Assembly: GCA_002343775.1 (NCBI GenBank)
Contig: DDSH01000031.1
Location: 86,430 to 150,429, forward strand
Source of the DNA: Anaerolineales bacterium UBA2395
GTDB lineage: Bacteria > Chloroflexota > Anaerolineae > Anaerolineales > Villigracilaceae
Direction: 5' to 3'
DNA length: 64,000 nucleotides
Notes under the pieces: generated by a model
Databases searched by the model: none
What the model saw: the letters and a program-made list of their open reading frames with translations, nothing else
Told to the model about the DNA's origin: nothing
Shown: positions 25,940 to 34,775 of the stretch, one piece after another
Position numbering within the stretch: the first letter of the stretch is position 1
How the letters are laid out: each line of letters opens with the position of its first letter
Translations under genes and position numbers: made by a program

Positions 25940-27523
25940 ATGCAGTGGACATACGGTTGGCGCAACACAATCTGGGCTGAGCTGAACCAGCCCTGGGATC
26001 TGATCATCATCGGCGGCGGAATCACGGGCGCAGGGATTTTGCGTCAAGCAGCGCGCACCAAACTACGCGCCTTGCTCATCGAAGCGGACGATTTTTCATC
26101 GGGCACCTCCAGCCGTTCCTCGAAGTTGGTTCACGGCGGATTACGCTATTTAAAGAACGCACAGGTCAAAGTGACGCTTGAATCGGTACGCGAACGCGAA
26201 TATCTTTTGAAGCAAGGTCGCGGATTGGTCAACCGTCTCGGCTTTTTGTATCCCTGCCTGCAAGGTGACAAAATGCCCGGTTGGGTCTTTGGCGCGGGGT
26301 TGACCATCTACGACATTATGGCGGGACAGTGGACACATCGTTCCTATGATCTCGACGACATGCGCGAGTTATGTCCCGTGTTGACCACACCCGCCATGCG
26401 CAGCGGCTATCGCTACTTCGACGCCAACACCGACGACGCGCGTTTGGTCTTGCGTCTCTTGCGTGAGTCGGTGAAGGATGGGGGAGTTGCCTTGAACTAC
26501 GCCCGCGTCGATTCGCTGCTGCGAACTCAAAGCGGACAAGTCTGCGGCGTGGTCTTGCGTGACACCTCAGGCGAAACCGAACGCCAAACCGAAGTCCGCG
26601 CTAAGGTGGTCATCAATGCCACGGGCGCATGGGCAGATGAATTACGCGGGAAGATCCAACAAAAACCAAGAATGCGCCCCCTGCGCGGAAGTCATCTGGT
26701 CTTGCCGTTCCATCGCTTGCCCATCACGCGCGCTGTCTCGTTCCTGCATCCGCGTGATGGACGACCCGTGATGGCGATTCCCTGGGAAGGCGCGATCCTC
26801 TTCGGCACGACCGATGTCGATCACAAAACAGGCATTCAAACCGACCCGTCCATCAGTTCCGCCGAAGCCGAATATTTGATGGAAGCCTTGCGCTTCGTTT
26901 TCCCCGCGCAGGAATTCGATTTCAAGGATGTCATGTCCACGTTCTCGGGGCTGCGTCCCGTTGTCGATACGGGCAAAGCCGACCCGTCGAAGGAATCGCG
27001 CGAGCACGCCATCTGGGACGAGAATGGTCTGCTCACCGTCAGCGGCGGCAAGTTGACCACCTTCCGCATCATGGCGCGTGACGCGCTCAAAGCCGCGCGC
27101 AAATATCTCGGTCATGTCGCTTTCGATGTCAACACGCCTGTGCTCGATTCCTTCCCGGCTGAAACGGATACCCTTTTCAAAGATTCAAATCTGCATCCAG
27201 CTCAACAATTACGCCTGCTCGCACGTTATGGGATAGAATCAGCACCGTTATTCATCGCCGATTGCTCGCACGAGTTCATTCCCAACACACCGTATCTTTG
27301 GGAGGAATTGCGTCAAGCTGCGCGCGCGGAAGGTGTCGTCCATCTCGATGACCTGCTCCTGCGCCGCGTGCGTCTCGGTCTGCTCGCAACCAACGGCGGA
27401 TTGGATTTGCTCCCACGCATCTGCACCATCGTCCAGCCCGAACTTGGTTGGGATGATGATCGTTGGGCTAAAGAAGTAAACGAATACACTGAATTGTGGA
27501 AACGCGCTTACGGATTAAACTGA
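25940..27523 (+). CDS. glpD: FAD-dependent glycerol-3-phosphate dehydrogenase
   Basis: A 527-aa flavoprotein with an N-terminal Rossmann motif (DLIIIGGGITGAG, 20-32), then SSRSSKLVHGGLRYL, the GlpD signature, and LSGLRP..., VSGGKLTTFR near the FAD-domain end. It oxidises sn-glycerol-3-phosphate to DHAP, passing electrons to quinone. DHAP is the precursor needed by the AGPS-like enzyme encoded just upstream. There is a C-terminal GlpD-type cap domain. The start has AAGGAA upstream. Confidence 0.9.
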   Translation: MQWTYGWRNTIWAELNQPWDLIIIGGGITGAGILRQAARTKLRALLIEADDFSSGTSSRSSKLVHGGLRYLKNAQVKVTLESVREREYLLKQGRGLVNRLGFLYPCLQGDKMPGWVFGAGLTIYDIMAGQWTHRSYDLDDMRELCPVLTTPAMRSGYRYFDANTDDARLVLRLLRESVKDGGVALNYARVDSLLRTQSGQVCGVVLRDTSGETERQTEVRAKVVINATGAWADELRGKIQQKPRMRPLRGSHLVLPFHRLPITRAVSFLHPRDGRPVMAIPWEGAILFGTTDVDHKTGIQTDPSISSAEAEYLMEALRFVFPAQEFDFKDVMSTFSGLRPVVDTGKADPSKESREHAIWDENGLLTVSGGKLTTFRIMARDALKAARKYLGHVAFDVNTPVLDSFPAETDTLFKDSNLHPAQQLRLLARYGIESAPLFIADCSHEFIPNTPYLWEELRQAARAEGVVHLDDLLLRRVRLGLLATNGGLDLLPRICTIVQPELGWDDDRWAKEVNEYTELWKRAYGLN

Positions 27524-27549
27524 AATCTTTTTAAACTACAAAGTAGACA

Positions 27550-27593
27550 AAGGGTCACAAAGGAAAAAACCTTTGTGTACCTTTGTGACCCTT
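27550..27593. repeat. Intergenic palindromic repeat with two alternative pairings
   Basis: AAGGGTCACAAAGG (27550-27563) pairs perfectly with CCTTTGTGACCCTT (27580-27593). The inner CACAAAGG can also pair with a second CCTTTGTG at 27570-27577. It lies between glpD and the kinase gene. Confidence 0.7.
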
Positions 27594-27612
27594 CGTGGTA
27601 AATGGAGTTGAC

Positions 27613-29148
27613 ATGCCCGAAAACATCCTCGCCATAGACAACGGCACACAATCCGTCCGCGCATTGTTGTTCGACCCGCGTGGAACTCTGCTCGCCAAAC
27701 AGCGCGTGCCCATCGAACCGTATTACTCCACCGCGCCCGGTCTCGCCGAGCAAGACCCCGATGTCTTCTGGCGCGCGGTCTGTGAAGCCTGTCAGGGATT
27801 GTGGGCGCAAGGTGTGGATAAATCATCCATTGCGGCGGTTGCGGTCACCACCCAGCGCGGCACGGTCATCAACGTCGATAAGAATGGCAAGCCGCTTCGT
27901 CCCGCCATGGTTTGGCTTGACCAGCGTCGCACCGAAGGATTGAAACCTGTCAGCGGGTTGTGGGGCGCAGCGTTCGCCGTCGCGGGCGCATCCGAAACTG
28001 TCGCCTATCTCCAAGCCGAAGCGGAGTGCAACTGGATCCGCACGCACCAGCCCGAAGTCTGGAACGACACGCACAAGTATCTGCTTCTATCGGGATACCT
28101 CGTCTACCGCCTCGTCGGTCAATTCGTTGATTCGGTTTCAAGTCAGGTCGGATACATTCCCTTCGATTACAAAGCGTTGACATGGGCAAAGTCTTGGGAT
28201 TGGAAATGGCAAGCCGTCCCGATGGACAAACGCATCCTGCCTGACCTCGTACCTGCGGCGTCGCCTTTGGGCGGAATCTCCGCCGAAGCCGCATCTGCCA
28301 CCGGCATCCCGCAGGGACTCCCGCTCATCGCCGCCGCCGCCGACAAAGCCACCGAAGTCCTCGGCGCGGGCTGTCTCGAACCGAACGTCGCCTGCTTGAG
28401 TTACGGCACGACCGCCACCATCAACACCACGCACAAAAAATATATCGAAGTCATTCCATTGCTGCCTCCTTATCCCGCCGCCGTGCCTGCCGCCTATAAC
28501 TTTGAGATCGGCATCAATCGCGGCTATTGGATGGTGACCTGGTTCAAACAGCAATTCGGTCTGCGCGAACAGAATATCGCCGACGAACGCGGCATCGAAC
28601 CCGAAGCCTTGTTCGACGAACTCGTGCGTTCCGTCCCGCCCGGCTCAGATGGTTTGATCCTGCAACCATATTGGTCTCCCGGCTTGGTCTTCCCCGGACC
28701 CGAAGCGCGCGGCGCCGTCATCGGTTTTAGTGACGTGCATACCCGCGCCCATCTCTATCGCGCCATCCTCGAAGGACTTGCCTACGCCTTGCGCGAAGCC
28801 TCCGAACGGACGGAAAAACGCAGCGGCGTGCGCATCACCGAGTTGCGTGTCGCAGGCGGCGGCAGCCAATCAGACGCGGCACTGCAACTCACCGCCGATG
28901 TCTTTGGTCTGCCTGCTTCGCGTCCGCATATTTATGAAGCCTCCGGTCTCGGTGCCGCCATCGACGCAGCCGTCGGCGTTGGCATTCACAAAGATTTCCC
29001 CACCGCCATCCGCGAGATGACTCATGTCCGCGATACCTTCGAGCCGGATAAAAAGACTCACGAACGATACAACGAGTTGTATTCGGGCGTTTATAAATAT
29101 ATGTACACCCGCCTCAAACCGCTCTACGAAAAAATGCGAAACCGATAA
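27613..29148 (+). CDS. FGGY-family carbohydrate kinase
   Basis: A 511-aa kinase with the N-terminal phosphate-binding segment AIDNGTQSVRALLFD and the C-terminal GGGSQSDAALQLTADV/ EASGLGAAIDAA segment of the FGGY family. Its place after glpD suggests a glycerol or related polyol kinase, but it lacks the classic glycerol-kinase length of features I could check and may use another polyol or ketose. The ATG at 27613 has GGAG upstream; a GTG lies at 27595. It is the last gene of the fadR operon, followed by a repeat and terminator. Confidence 0.82.
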   Translation: MPENILAIDNGTQSVRALLFDPRGTLLAKQRVPIEPYYSTAPGLAEQDPDVFWRAVCEACQGLWAQGVDKSSIAAVAVTTQRGTVINVDKNGKPLRPAMVWLDQRRTEGLKPVSGLWGAAFAVAGASETVAYLQAEAECNWIRTHQPEVWNDTHKYLLLSGYLVYRLVGQFVDSVSSQVGYIPFDYKALTWAKSWDWKWQAVPMDKRILPDLVPAASPLGGISAEAASATGIPQGLPLIAAAADKATEVLGAGCLEPNVACLSYGTTATINTTHKKYIEVIPLLPPYPAAVPAAYNFEIGINRGYWMVTWFKQQFGLREQNIADERGIEPEALFDELVRSVPPGSDGLILQPYWSPGLVFPGPEARGAVIGFSDVHTRAHLYRAILEGLAYALREASERTEKRSGVRITELRVAGGGSQSDAALQLTADVFGLPASRPHIYEASGLGAAIDAAVGVGIHKDFPTAIREMTHVRDTFEPDKKTHERYNELYSGVYKYMYTRLKPLYEKMRNR

Positions 29149-29152
29149 CAAA

Positions 29153-29214
29153 GTAGGGGCGACCCTTCCATGCAGAACAGAGAGATCTGCTCTCGCCGGG
29201 CGGGTCGCCCCTAC
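29153..29214. repeat. Interspersed palindromic repeat, family B copy 1
   Basis: GTAGGGGCGACCC and GGGTCGCCCCTAC form perfect 13-bp terminal inverted repeats. A second copy with the same ends lies at 39234-39294. Confidence 0.88.
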
Positions 29215-29231
29215 CCTGATTGATCAATAAG

Positions 29232-29262
29232 ATCCCGTCCATTTGTTGACGGGATTTTTATT
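29232..29262 (+). terminator. Intrinsic terminator of the fadR-AGPS-glpD-kinase operon
   Basis: ATCCCGTC pairs with GACGGGAT around an 8-nt loop, followed by TTTTATTTCTTT. Confidence 0.88.
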
Positions 29263-29281
29263 TCTTTGATACACTCACCCC

Positions 29282-30463
29282 ATGCAGAACCTCAACACAC
29301 AATTCGACCTCATCCGCCAATCTGCCACCGTCGCCATGGCAGACCGTATCCTCGCGCTCAAAGCCAGCGGACATAAGATCGTCGGCTTGCAGGTCGGCGA
29401 CCCGGATTTCGGCACACATCCCGCCATTGCCGAAGCCGCATTCAAAGCCATGCAGGAAGGGCACACGCATTACGGTCCTTCTGTGGGCACGCTCGAACTG
29501 CGTAAAGCCATCGCTGCCAAACTCCAACGTGATGAAGGCGTGACCTATGATCCCGCTTCGGAGATTCTTGTCACGCACGGCGGCATTCATGCCTATTACA
29601 CAGCCATGCAATCCATTTTGAATCCCGGTGATGATGTGTTGATCCCCGACCCTTCGTGGGCAACTCATTCCAACATGGCAATCATGCTGCGCGGAAATGT
29701 GATCCGCGTCCCTGCCCCCGCCGAAAACGGATTCGTCCCTCAATTTGAATCTTGGTTGAAAGCGTTAACCCCGAAGACACGCGTCATCGTCTTGAACTAT
29801 CCCTCCAACCCGACCGGCGCATTCCCTTCACGTGAATATCTGCAAAAATTACAAGACTTCGCAAAGCAACACAACCTCTGGATCGTCAGCGATGAAGTGT
29901 ATGGAAGTCTGTATTACGAAGGCAAACCCACCTGCGCCGCAGACTTTGAAGGCGCGAAGGAACGCACGTTGCTCGTCAACAGTTTGTCCAAGTCCTATGC
30001 CATGACCGGCTGGCGTGTGGGTTTTCTTGCTGCACCTGCGCGTGTCATCCAGAATGCGTTGAAAGCGGGGCAGAATTCCATTACTTGTGTGGCTCCCTTC
30101 ATTCAAAAAGCCGCGACCTTTGCACTGACCGACCCGAAGATACAAGACGTCACCGCCGAAATGCGCGCCGCCTACAGCCGCCGCCGTGATCTGGTAATTC
30201 GCCTCTCGCACGAACTCGAAAGTGAGAAGGTCAAAGTCATTCCGCCGCAGGGTGCTTTCTATTTTTTCCTCGATCTGCGAGCATTAAAGATGTCATCTGT
30301 AGAAATGTGTGAGAAAATATTGGAAGAGGAAGGCGTGGGACTTGTCCCCGGCTCTGCGTTTGGCGAACAGGGCGAAGGCTTTATCCGCATGACCATCGCC
30401 GCCTCAGAAGAGGATGTGGAAGCGGGCTTTCGGAAGATCGTGGAGTGGGTTGAACGGCAATAG
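29282..30463 (+). CDS. Class I/II aminotransferase (aspartate/aromatic type)
   Basis: A 393-aa PLP enzyme with NYPSNPTGAF, SDEVYGSLYY and the PLP-lysine motif NSLSKSYAMTGWRVGF (Lys237), and a C-terminal Arg region for the substrate carboxylate. This is the AspC/prephenate-type fold-I group. It lies 65 bp upstream of prephenate dehydratase on the same strand, so it may supply the last step to phenylalanine from phenylpyruvate, which is inference. Confidence 0.88.
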   Translation: MQNLNTQFDLIRQSATVAMADRILALKASGHKIVGLQVGDPDFGTHPAIAEAAFKAMQEGHTHYGPSVGTLELRKAIAAKLQRDEGVTYDPASEILVTHGGIHAYYTAMQSILNPGDDVLIPDPSWATHSNMAIMLRGNVIRVPAPAENGFVPQFESWLKALTPKTRVIVLNYPSNPTGAFPSREYLQKLQDFAKQHNLWIVSDEVYGSLYYEGKPTCAADFEGAKERTLLVNSLSKSYAMTGWRVGFLAAPARVIQNALKAGQNSITCVAPFIQKAATFALTDPKIQDVTAEMRAAYSRRRDLVIRLSHELESEKVKVIPPQGAFYFFLDLRALKMSSVEMCEKILEEEGVGLVPGSAFGEQGEGFIRMTIAASEEDVEAGFRKIVEWVERQ

Positions 30464-30528
30464 TGCGCAAGTAATGACGTGCAAATAGGGTTTCTATATT
30501 ACCATTTAGAGTGCAAACGGAGATGAAT

Positions 30529-32220
30529 ATGAAGGTAGCATTCCAGGGTGAACCAGGCGCATATAGTGAAGAAGCAGTATTAAATTATTACGGCAAGGTG
30601 GACACACTCCCGTGTGAGTCGTTCGACGCGGTGTTCGAAGCGGTAAATTCGGGGAGGTGTGATGCGGCTCTTATCCCCATCGAAAACTCCTTGGCGGGCA
30701 GCATCCATCAGAATTATGACCTGTTTCTGCATCATGATTTGCACATTACCGGGGAATATTTGCTGCGCGTCCGGCATTGCCTGATTGCTCTGCCAGGTGT
30801 CAAGATCAAAGATATCAAAAAAGCCATCAGCCATCCACAAGCACTTGGACAATGCGCCGGGTACCTGCGCGGGCGCAAGATCAAGCCGGAAGCCGTGTAC
30901 GATACTGCCGGCAGCGTGAAGATCCTGGGCGAATCTGGCGCGCGGGATACGGCAGCCATTGCTTCGCGCCGTGCTGCCGAAATGTATGGAATGCACATCG
31001 TCGATGAAGGGATCGAAGACAACTCGGAAAATTACACCCGTTTCCTTGCCATCCAAAAGAAAGCGACTACTCCAGAAAAAGAGGCAAAGACGTCCATTGT
31101 CTTTACGCTTCATAACCAACCCGGGGCCTTGTTCAAAGCCTTGAGTGTTTTTGCACTCCGTGACCTGGATCTGACCAAGATCGAATCCCGCCCGCTGCAA
31201 GGCAAACCCTGGGAGTATTTGTTCTATATTGATTTCCTTGGCTCTGCCTCGAATGAGAAGGTTCAACGTGCGCTGGATCATCTGGAGGAATACGCGGTCA
31301 TGTTGCGTGTGTTGGGCTCATATGAAAGATACGAAGACAAGGCTTCAACTGACGAACCGAAAAATCAAACGATCCATATGGATCATAACATGCCCATCGT
31401 GGTCGGTAAGCGACCAAAACTACTCGCGTTCGATGGTTTTCGACTGTGGGTCTCCTGCTCTGATGAAGGCGTGGTAGCCGCCGTTGACCTTCCATCCCTT
31501 GAGGTCAGTGGTACCATCCCGGTTACTTCGGCTCCGCATGCCATTTGTTTTGATGGAAGCACCTTGTGGATGGCGAGTGCTGTCGAAAATCAGATCAAGG
31601 CGTATGATGTTCGCACCCGAACCGAGACCATGACGCTGGATGTGGAAGCTTTCCCGCGATCTTTGGCATTTGACGGTCAACGGTTGTGGATCGCAAGCGG
31701 CGACAATAACTGTGTGGAAGGCATCAACGTTGAAACAGGTGAACGTATCGCATTGATCGCCGTGGGGCAATACCCGGGTTCGCTGACCATTCAGGGTGAG
31801 AATTTGTGGGTAGCCAACTCGCTCGACGATACCGTGCAAGTGATTGATCTAAATACCCTGACTGCCAGCGCTCCGATCAAAGTTGGTAACAACCCCCGCT
31901 CTTTTGCGTTCGATGGGAAGTTCATGTGGGTTGCTAACCTCGATGGACATACCATCCAAGCCATTGACCCCAAGAGCCATGCGACCAAAGAGCCAATTCA
32001 GGTCGTGAACTTCCCCAGCTCACTGGCGTTTGACGGAAAATTTTTATGGATATCCAGCTATTCTGATGCCAGTGTCCATGCAGTGGATGTGAAGAATGCG
32101 GATAAAGTGGTTCATACCATTCAGGCAGGTGGTGACCCGGAGAGTCTGTTGTTTGATGGTAACCGGCTGTGGGTTTGTAATTCGGCGGAAGATACGGTTC
32201 AGATCATTTCACCTTCATAA
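30529..32220 (+). CDS. pheA: Prephenate dehydratase-ACT protein fused to a seven-bladed beta-propeller
   Basis: A 563-aa protein. Residues 1-180 are a prephenate dehydratase domain (AFQGEPGAYSEEA, PIENSLAGSIH, catalytic T170-R171-F172 in NYTRFLAI). Residues 188-268 are an ACT domain with GALFKALSVF and ESRP, the phenylalanine-binding motifs. After a short linker, residues about 291-563 hold seven repeats of roughly 40 aa with the pattern LAFDG..LWVa....D..V..iD, as in YVTN/NHL-type beta-propellers. Normal bacterial enzymes end after the ACT domain at about 280 aa. The ATG at 30529 has GGAG 8 bp upstream; GTG 30511 is an alternative. It makes phenylpyruvate; the propeller role is unknown. Confidence 0.88.
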   Translation: MKVAFQGEPGAYSEEAVLNYYGKVDTLPCESFDAVFEAVNSGRCDAALIPIENSLAGSIHQNYDLFLHHDLHITGEYLLRVRHCLIALPGVKIKDIKKAISHPQALGQCAGYLRGRKIKPEAVYDTAGSVKILGESGARDTAAIASRRAAEMYGMHIVDEGIEDNSENYTRFLAIQKKATTPEKEAKTSIVFTLHNQPGALFKALSVFALRDLDLTKIESRPLQGKPWEYLFYIDFLGSASNEKVQRALDHLEEYAVMLRVLGSYERYEDKASTDEPKNQTIHMDHNMPIVVGKRPKLLAFDGFRLWVSCSDEGVVAAVDLPSLEVSGTIPVTSAPHAICFDGSTLWMASAVENQIKAYDVRTRTETMTLDVEAFPRSLAFDGQRLWIASGDNNCVEGINVETGERIALIAVGQYPGSLTIQGENLWVANSLDDTVQVIDLNTLTASAPIKVGNNPRSFAFDGKFMWVANLDGHTIQAIDPKSHATKEPIQVVNFPSSLAFDGKFLWISSYSDASVHAVDVKNADKVVHTIQAGGDPESLLFDGNRLWVCNSAEDTVQIISPS

Positions 32221-32256
32221 ACTCTGCCTGAGTAGAATTTAGAAAACAAAGAGCAA

Positions 32257-32300
32257 ACAGAGATGCTGCTTCACCAAGCGGCATCTCTGTTTTTATTATT
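32257..32300 (+). terminator. Strong intrinsic terminator after pheA
   Basis: ACAGAGATGCTGCTT pairs with AAGCGGCATCTCTGT around CACC (15 bp, one wobble), followed by TTTTATTATTTTTTT. Confidence 0.93.
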
Positions 32301-32346
32301 TTTTTAGTGGGTGGATTTTCCCCGTCATAAAACTTAAAAACGGCAC

Positions 32347-32375
32347 TTGACAAATTAGAAAATTAGTTCTAAAAT
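32347..32375 (+). promoter_or_regulatory. Promoter with inverted-repeat operator, ArsR-type gene
   Basis: TTGACA (32347-32352), 17 bp, TAAAAT (32370-32375). The spacer holds TTAGAA (32355-32360), 6 bp, TTCTAA (32367-32372), an inverted repeat between the promoter boxes. The same layout recurs at 36859-36887. Confidence 0.82.
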
Positions 32376-32416
32376 ATTGTTATTAAGTGTAACAATTTGG
32401 TTACATATAGGAATCT

Positions 32417-32734
32417 ATGAGACGAGACGTATTTCAAGCCATTGCAGACCCCAACCGGCGTGCCATTTTGGCATTGCTGGCACAACAGAGACTGACACTC
32501 AACGGTGTCGCTGAGAATTTTCGTATCAGCCGCCCTGCCGTGTCACGCCACATCAAGATCTTGAAAGAGTGCGGATTGGTGGTTGTCATTCCGCGGGGAC
32601 GCGAGCGATTTGTGGAAGCGCGTTTCGAAAAGCTGGGCGAAGTCAGCGATTGGATCGAACAGTATCGTCAATTATGGGAAGCGAGATTTAACCGCCTTGA
32701 TGATTTATTGGAACAAATGAAAAAGGAGAAATGA
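32417..32734 (+). CDS. ArsR-family winged-helix regulator
   Basis: A 105-aa protein with an ArsR-type winged helix: DPNRRAILALLAQQRLTLNGVAENFRISRPAVSRHIKILKECGL. There is no cysteine cluster for metals, as in the ArsR branch paired with SRPBCC proteins. It is translated just before an SRPBCC gene (1-bp gap). Its promoter contains the TTAGAA-n6-TTCTAA operator, so it is probably autoregulated. Confidence 0.9.
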   Translation: MRRDVFQAIADPNRRAILALLAQQRLTLNGVAENFRISRPAVSRHIKILKECGLVVVIPRGRERFVEARFEKLGEVSDWIEQYRQLWEARFNRLDDLLEQMKKEK

Positions 32735-32735
32735 C

Positions 32736-33224
32736 ATGCCCTCAAAAAATAAAACGATTGTGACCGCCGAACCCGGCAAACAGGAGCTGTTCATCACCCG
32801 CGAATTCGATGCCCCGCGTGAACTGGTTTATAAAGCGCATATTGATCCAAAATTATATGTGCAGTGGCTCGGTCCGCACGGATATGAAATGATCCTTGAA
32901 GAGTTCGAACCTGTCAGCGGCGGGAAGTATCGCTACATTCACAAGGATAAGGAAGGCAATGAATATGGCTTTCATGGTACTTTCCATACCATGACTGAAG
33001 CGTTGATGATCCAAACTTTTGAGTTCGAAGGACTGCCCGAACCTGGACATGTAACCCTCGACACACTGCGTCTTGAAGAATTACCAAATGATCGAACAAG
33101 AGTTACGATTCAATCTGTGTTTCAATCAGTTGCTGACCGCGATGGCATGATTCAATCCGGCATGGAAACTGGTGTGAGCGAAGGCTATGAACGGTTGGAT
33201 GACATTCTGGCTGAAATGAAGTAA
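32736..33224 (+). CDS. SRPBCC (AHSA1-like) domain protein
   Basis: A 162-aa protein with the AHSA1/START-like ligand-binding fold: FITREFDAPRELVYKAHIDPKLYVQWLGP at the N-terminus and a C-terminal helix (GMETGVSEGYERLDDILAEM). These proteins are often encoded next to ArsR regulators and may sense or bind a hydrophobic ligand. It overlaps the promoter region of no other gene and is co-transcribed with the ArsR gene. Confidence 0.88.
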   Translation: MPSKNKTIVTAEPGKQELFITREFDAPRELVYKAHIDPKLYVQWLGPHGYEMILEEFEPVSGGKYRYIHKDKEGNEYGFHGTFHTMTEALMIQTFEFEGLPEPGHVTLDTLRLEELPNDRTRVTIQSVFQSVADRDGMIQSGMETGVSEGYERLDDILAEMK

Positions 33225-33266
33225 TCTATATTCATCGGATCAACTTTAGAGTTAATAGGAGTACCC

Positions 33267-33842
33267 ATGCGAAAACTGATCGTACATCAATTCATTTCTC
33301 TCGATGGCGTCATCCAAGCCCCTGGCGGCGCGGACGAAGACACCGATGGCGGCTTCGCTCACGGCGGCTGGACGATTCCATTTTGGCATGACGATATCGG
33401 CATGCGTTTCTCGAAAGCCATGGAAACCGCCGATACCCTTTTGCTCGGGCGTAAAACCTGGAAGACTCATGGTGACGCATTCGAGCCTTTACCGCCCGAT
33501 GAAAATCCATTTGGCAATGTCAAAAAATATGTCGTTTCCACCACGCTAACATCTTCGGCGGCTTGGAGCAACTCCACAATTATCAGCAGCAATGTGGTCG
33601 AAGAGGTGCGTAAACTAAAGAACCAGCCCGGCAAAGATATTCTTTCCGATGGAAGTAGTGTATTGATGCACACCCTCATCGAGCACGATCTGGTGGATGA
33701 ATTCTATTTACACGTATACCCACTGGTATTTGGTAGCGGCAAGAAATTATTTCCGGATGGAAAACACGTGCGCCTGAAGTTGATCGAATCCGCGCCTCTT
33801 CCTACGGGTGTGGTGTATCAACACTACGAACTGATTCGTTAA
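33267..33842 (+). CDS. RibD C-terminal/dihydrofolate reductase-like protein (paralogue 1)
   Basis: A 191-aa protein of the RibD C-terminal (YyaP/YqjY) group: RKLIVHQFISLDGVIQAPGGADEDTDGGFAHGGW at the N-terminus and LLLGRKTWK. These proteins have a dihydrofolate-reductase fold and bind NADPH; the substrate is unknown. A paralogue lies at 35289-35867 in the same group. It follows the SRPBCC gene by 42 bp. Confidence 0.88.
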   Translation: MRKLIVHQFISLDGVIQAPGGADEDTDGGFAHGGWTIPFWHDDIGMRFSKAMETADTLLLGRKTWKTHGDAFEPLPPDENPFGNVKKYVVSTTLTSSAAWSNSTIISSNVVEEVRKLKNQPGKDILSDGSSVLMHTLIEHDLVDEFYLHVYPLVFGSGKKLFPDGKHVRLKLIESAPLPTGVVYQHYELIR

Positions 33843-33858
33843 TCTGATAGCGGATTCT

Positions 33859-34410
33859 ATGACTCAATACCTTGTCCTGTTACGTGGAATCAACGTCGGT
33901 GGTAATAACATCATCAAAATGGTGGATTTGAAAGCCAGTTTTGAGGCGATGGGTTTCGCAAACGTGCGGACATACATTCAAAGCGGCAATGTGCTGCTCG
34001 AATCTGCCGAGAAAGATAAAGATTCGTTGACTGCAAGAATCGAGAAAGACCTTTCCAAGCGATTCAATTTTCAGGCGCGGGTGGTGGTGATTTCTCAAAA
34101 AGAACTGGCTGCTGTAGTTAAGTCTGCGCCTGAGGGGTTTGGTGAGGATGATGAGAAGTTTCGCTATGACGTTATCTTTCTAAAAGAGCCACTCACGCCG
34201 AAGGAAGCCATGCAGAGTGTCAAAGTCCGCGAAGGCGTGGACAGTGCCCATGCGGGCAAACAGGCGCTTTATTTTTCACGTCTCATCAGCCGCGCTTCGC
34301 AAAGTTATCTCACAAAGATCATTGGGATGCCGGTCTATCAGAATATGACCATTCGCAATTGGAATACGACCACGAAATTGTTGGCGCTTATGGAAGGACA
34401 AAATGGCTAA
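33859..34410 (+). CDS. DUF1697 protein
   Basis: A 183-aa protein beginning YLVLLRGINVGGNNIIKMVDLKASFEAMGF, the standard DUF1697 start, with NVRTYIQSGNVLLES. The function is unknown; the family has a ferredoxin-like fold. It lies 16 bp after the RibD-like gene and overlaps the next gene by 8 bp. Confidence 0.9.
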   Translation: MTQYLVLLRGINVGGNNIIKMVDLKASFEAMGFANVRTYIQSGNVLLESAEKDKDSLTARIEKDLSKRFNFQARVVVISQKELAAVVKSAPEGFGEDDEKFRYDVIFLKEPLTPKEAMQSVKVREGVDSAHAGKQALYFSRLISRASQSYLTKIIGMPVYQNMTIRNWNTTTKLLALMEGQNG

Positions 34411-34774
34411 GACAAATTTCCAATCCATTGATGAGTATATTGCGGCGTGTCCGCCGGATTCGCAGGCGTATTTACAGGAGATCCGGAATCTGATCCGCAA
34501 GTTGGCGCCGGATGCGAAAGAGAGGATCAGTTATCAGATCGCGGCGTTTGAACGGAATGGCAAGAACATCATCCATTTTGCGGGTTGGAAAAAGCATGTG
34601 TCGCTGTACCCGGTTCCGGCGGGGAGTGAGACGTTCGAGCGTCAGATCGCAAAATATGTGGACGGCAAGGGTACGGTCAAGTTTCCGCTCGATGAGCCGC
34701 TTCCGCTTAAGTTGATCGAAAGAGTTGTGAAATTGCATTTAGAGGCAAATAAAAAGTTAACCAAAGGAGATTGA
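34403..34774 (+). CDS. DUF1801 protein (paralogue 1)
   Basis: A 123-aa protein of the DUF1801/YdhG type: IDEYIAACPPDSQAYLQEIRNLIRKLAP, then ISYQIAAFERNGKNIIHFAGWKKHVSLYPVP. These are small, YdeI/frataxin-like folds of unknown role. It overlaps the DUF1697 gene and is followed closely by a VOC gene. A related protein is encoded at 36410-36853. Confidence 0.88.
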   Translation: MAKTNFQSIDEYIAACPPDSQAYLQEIRNLIRKLAPDAKERISYQIAAFERNGKNIIHFAGWKKHVSLYPVPAGSETFERQIAKYVDGKGTVKFPLDEPLPLKLIERVVKLHLEANKKLTKGD

Positions 34775-34775
34775 A

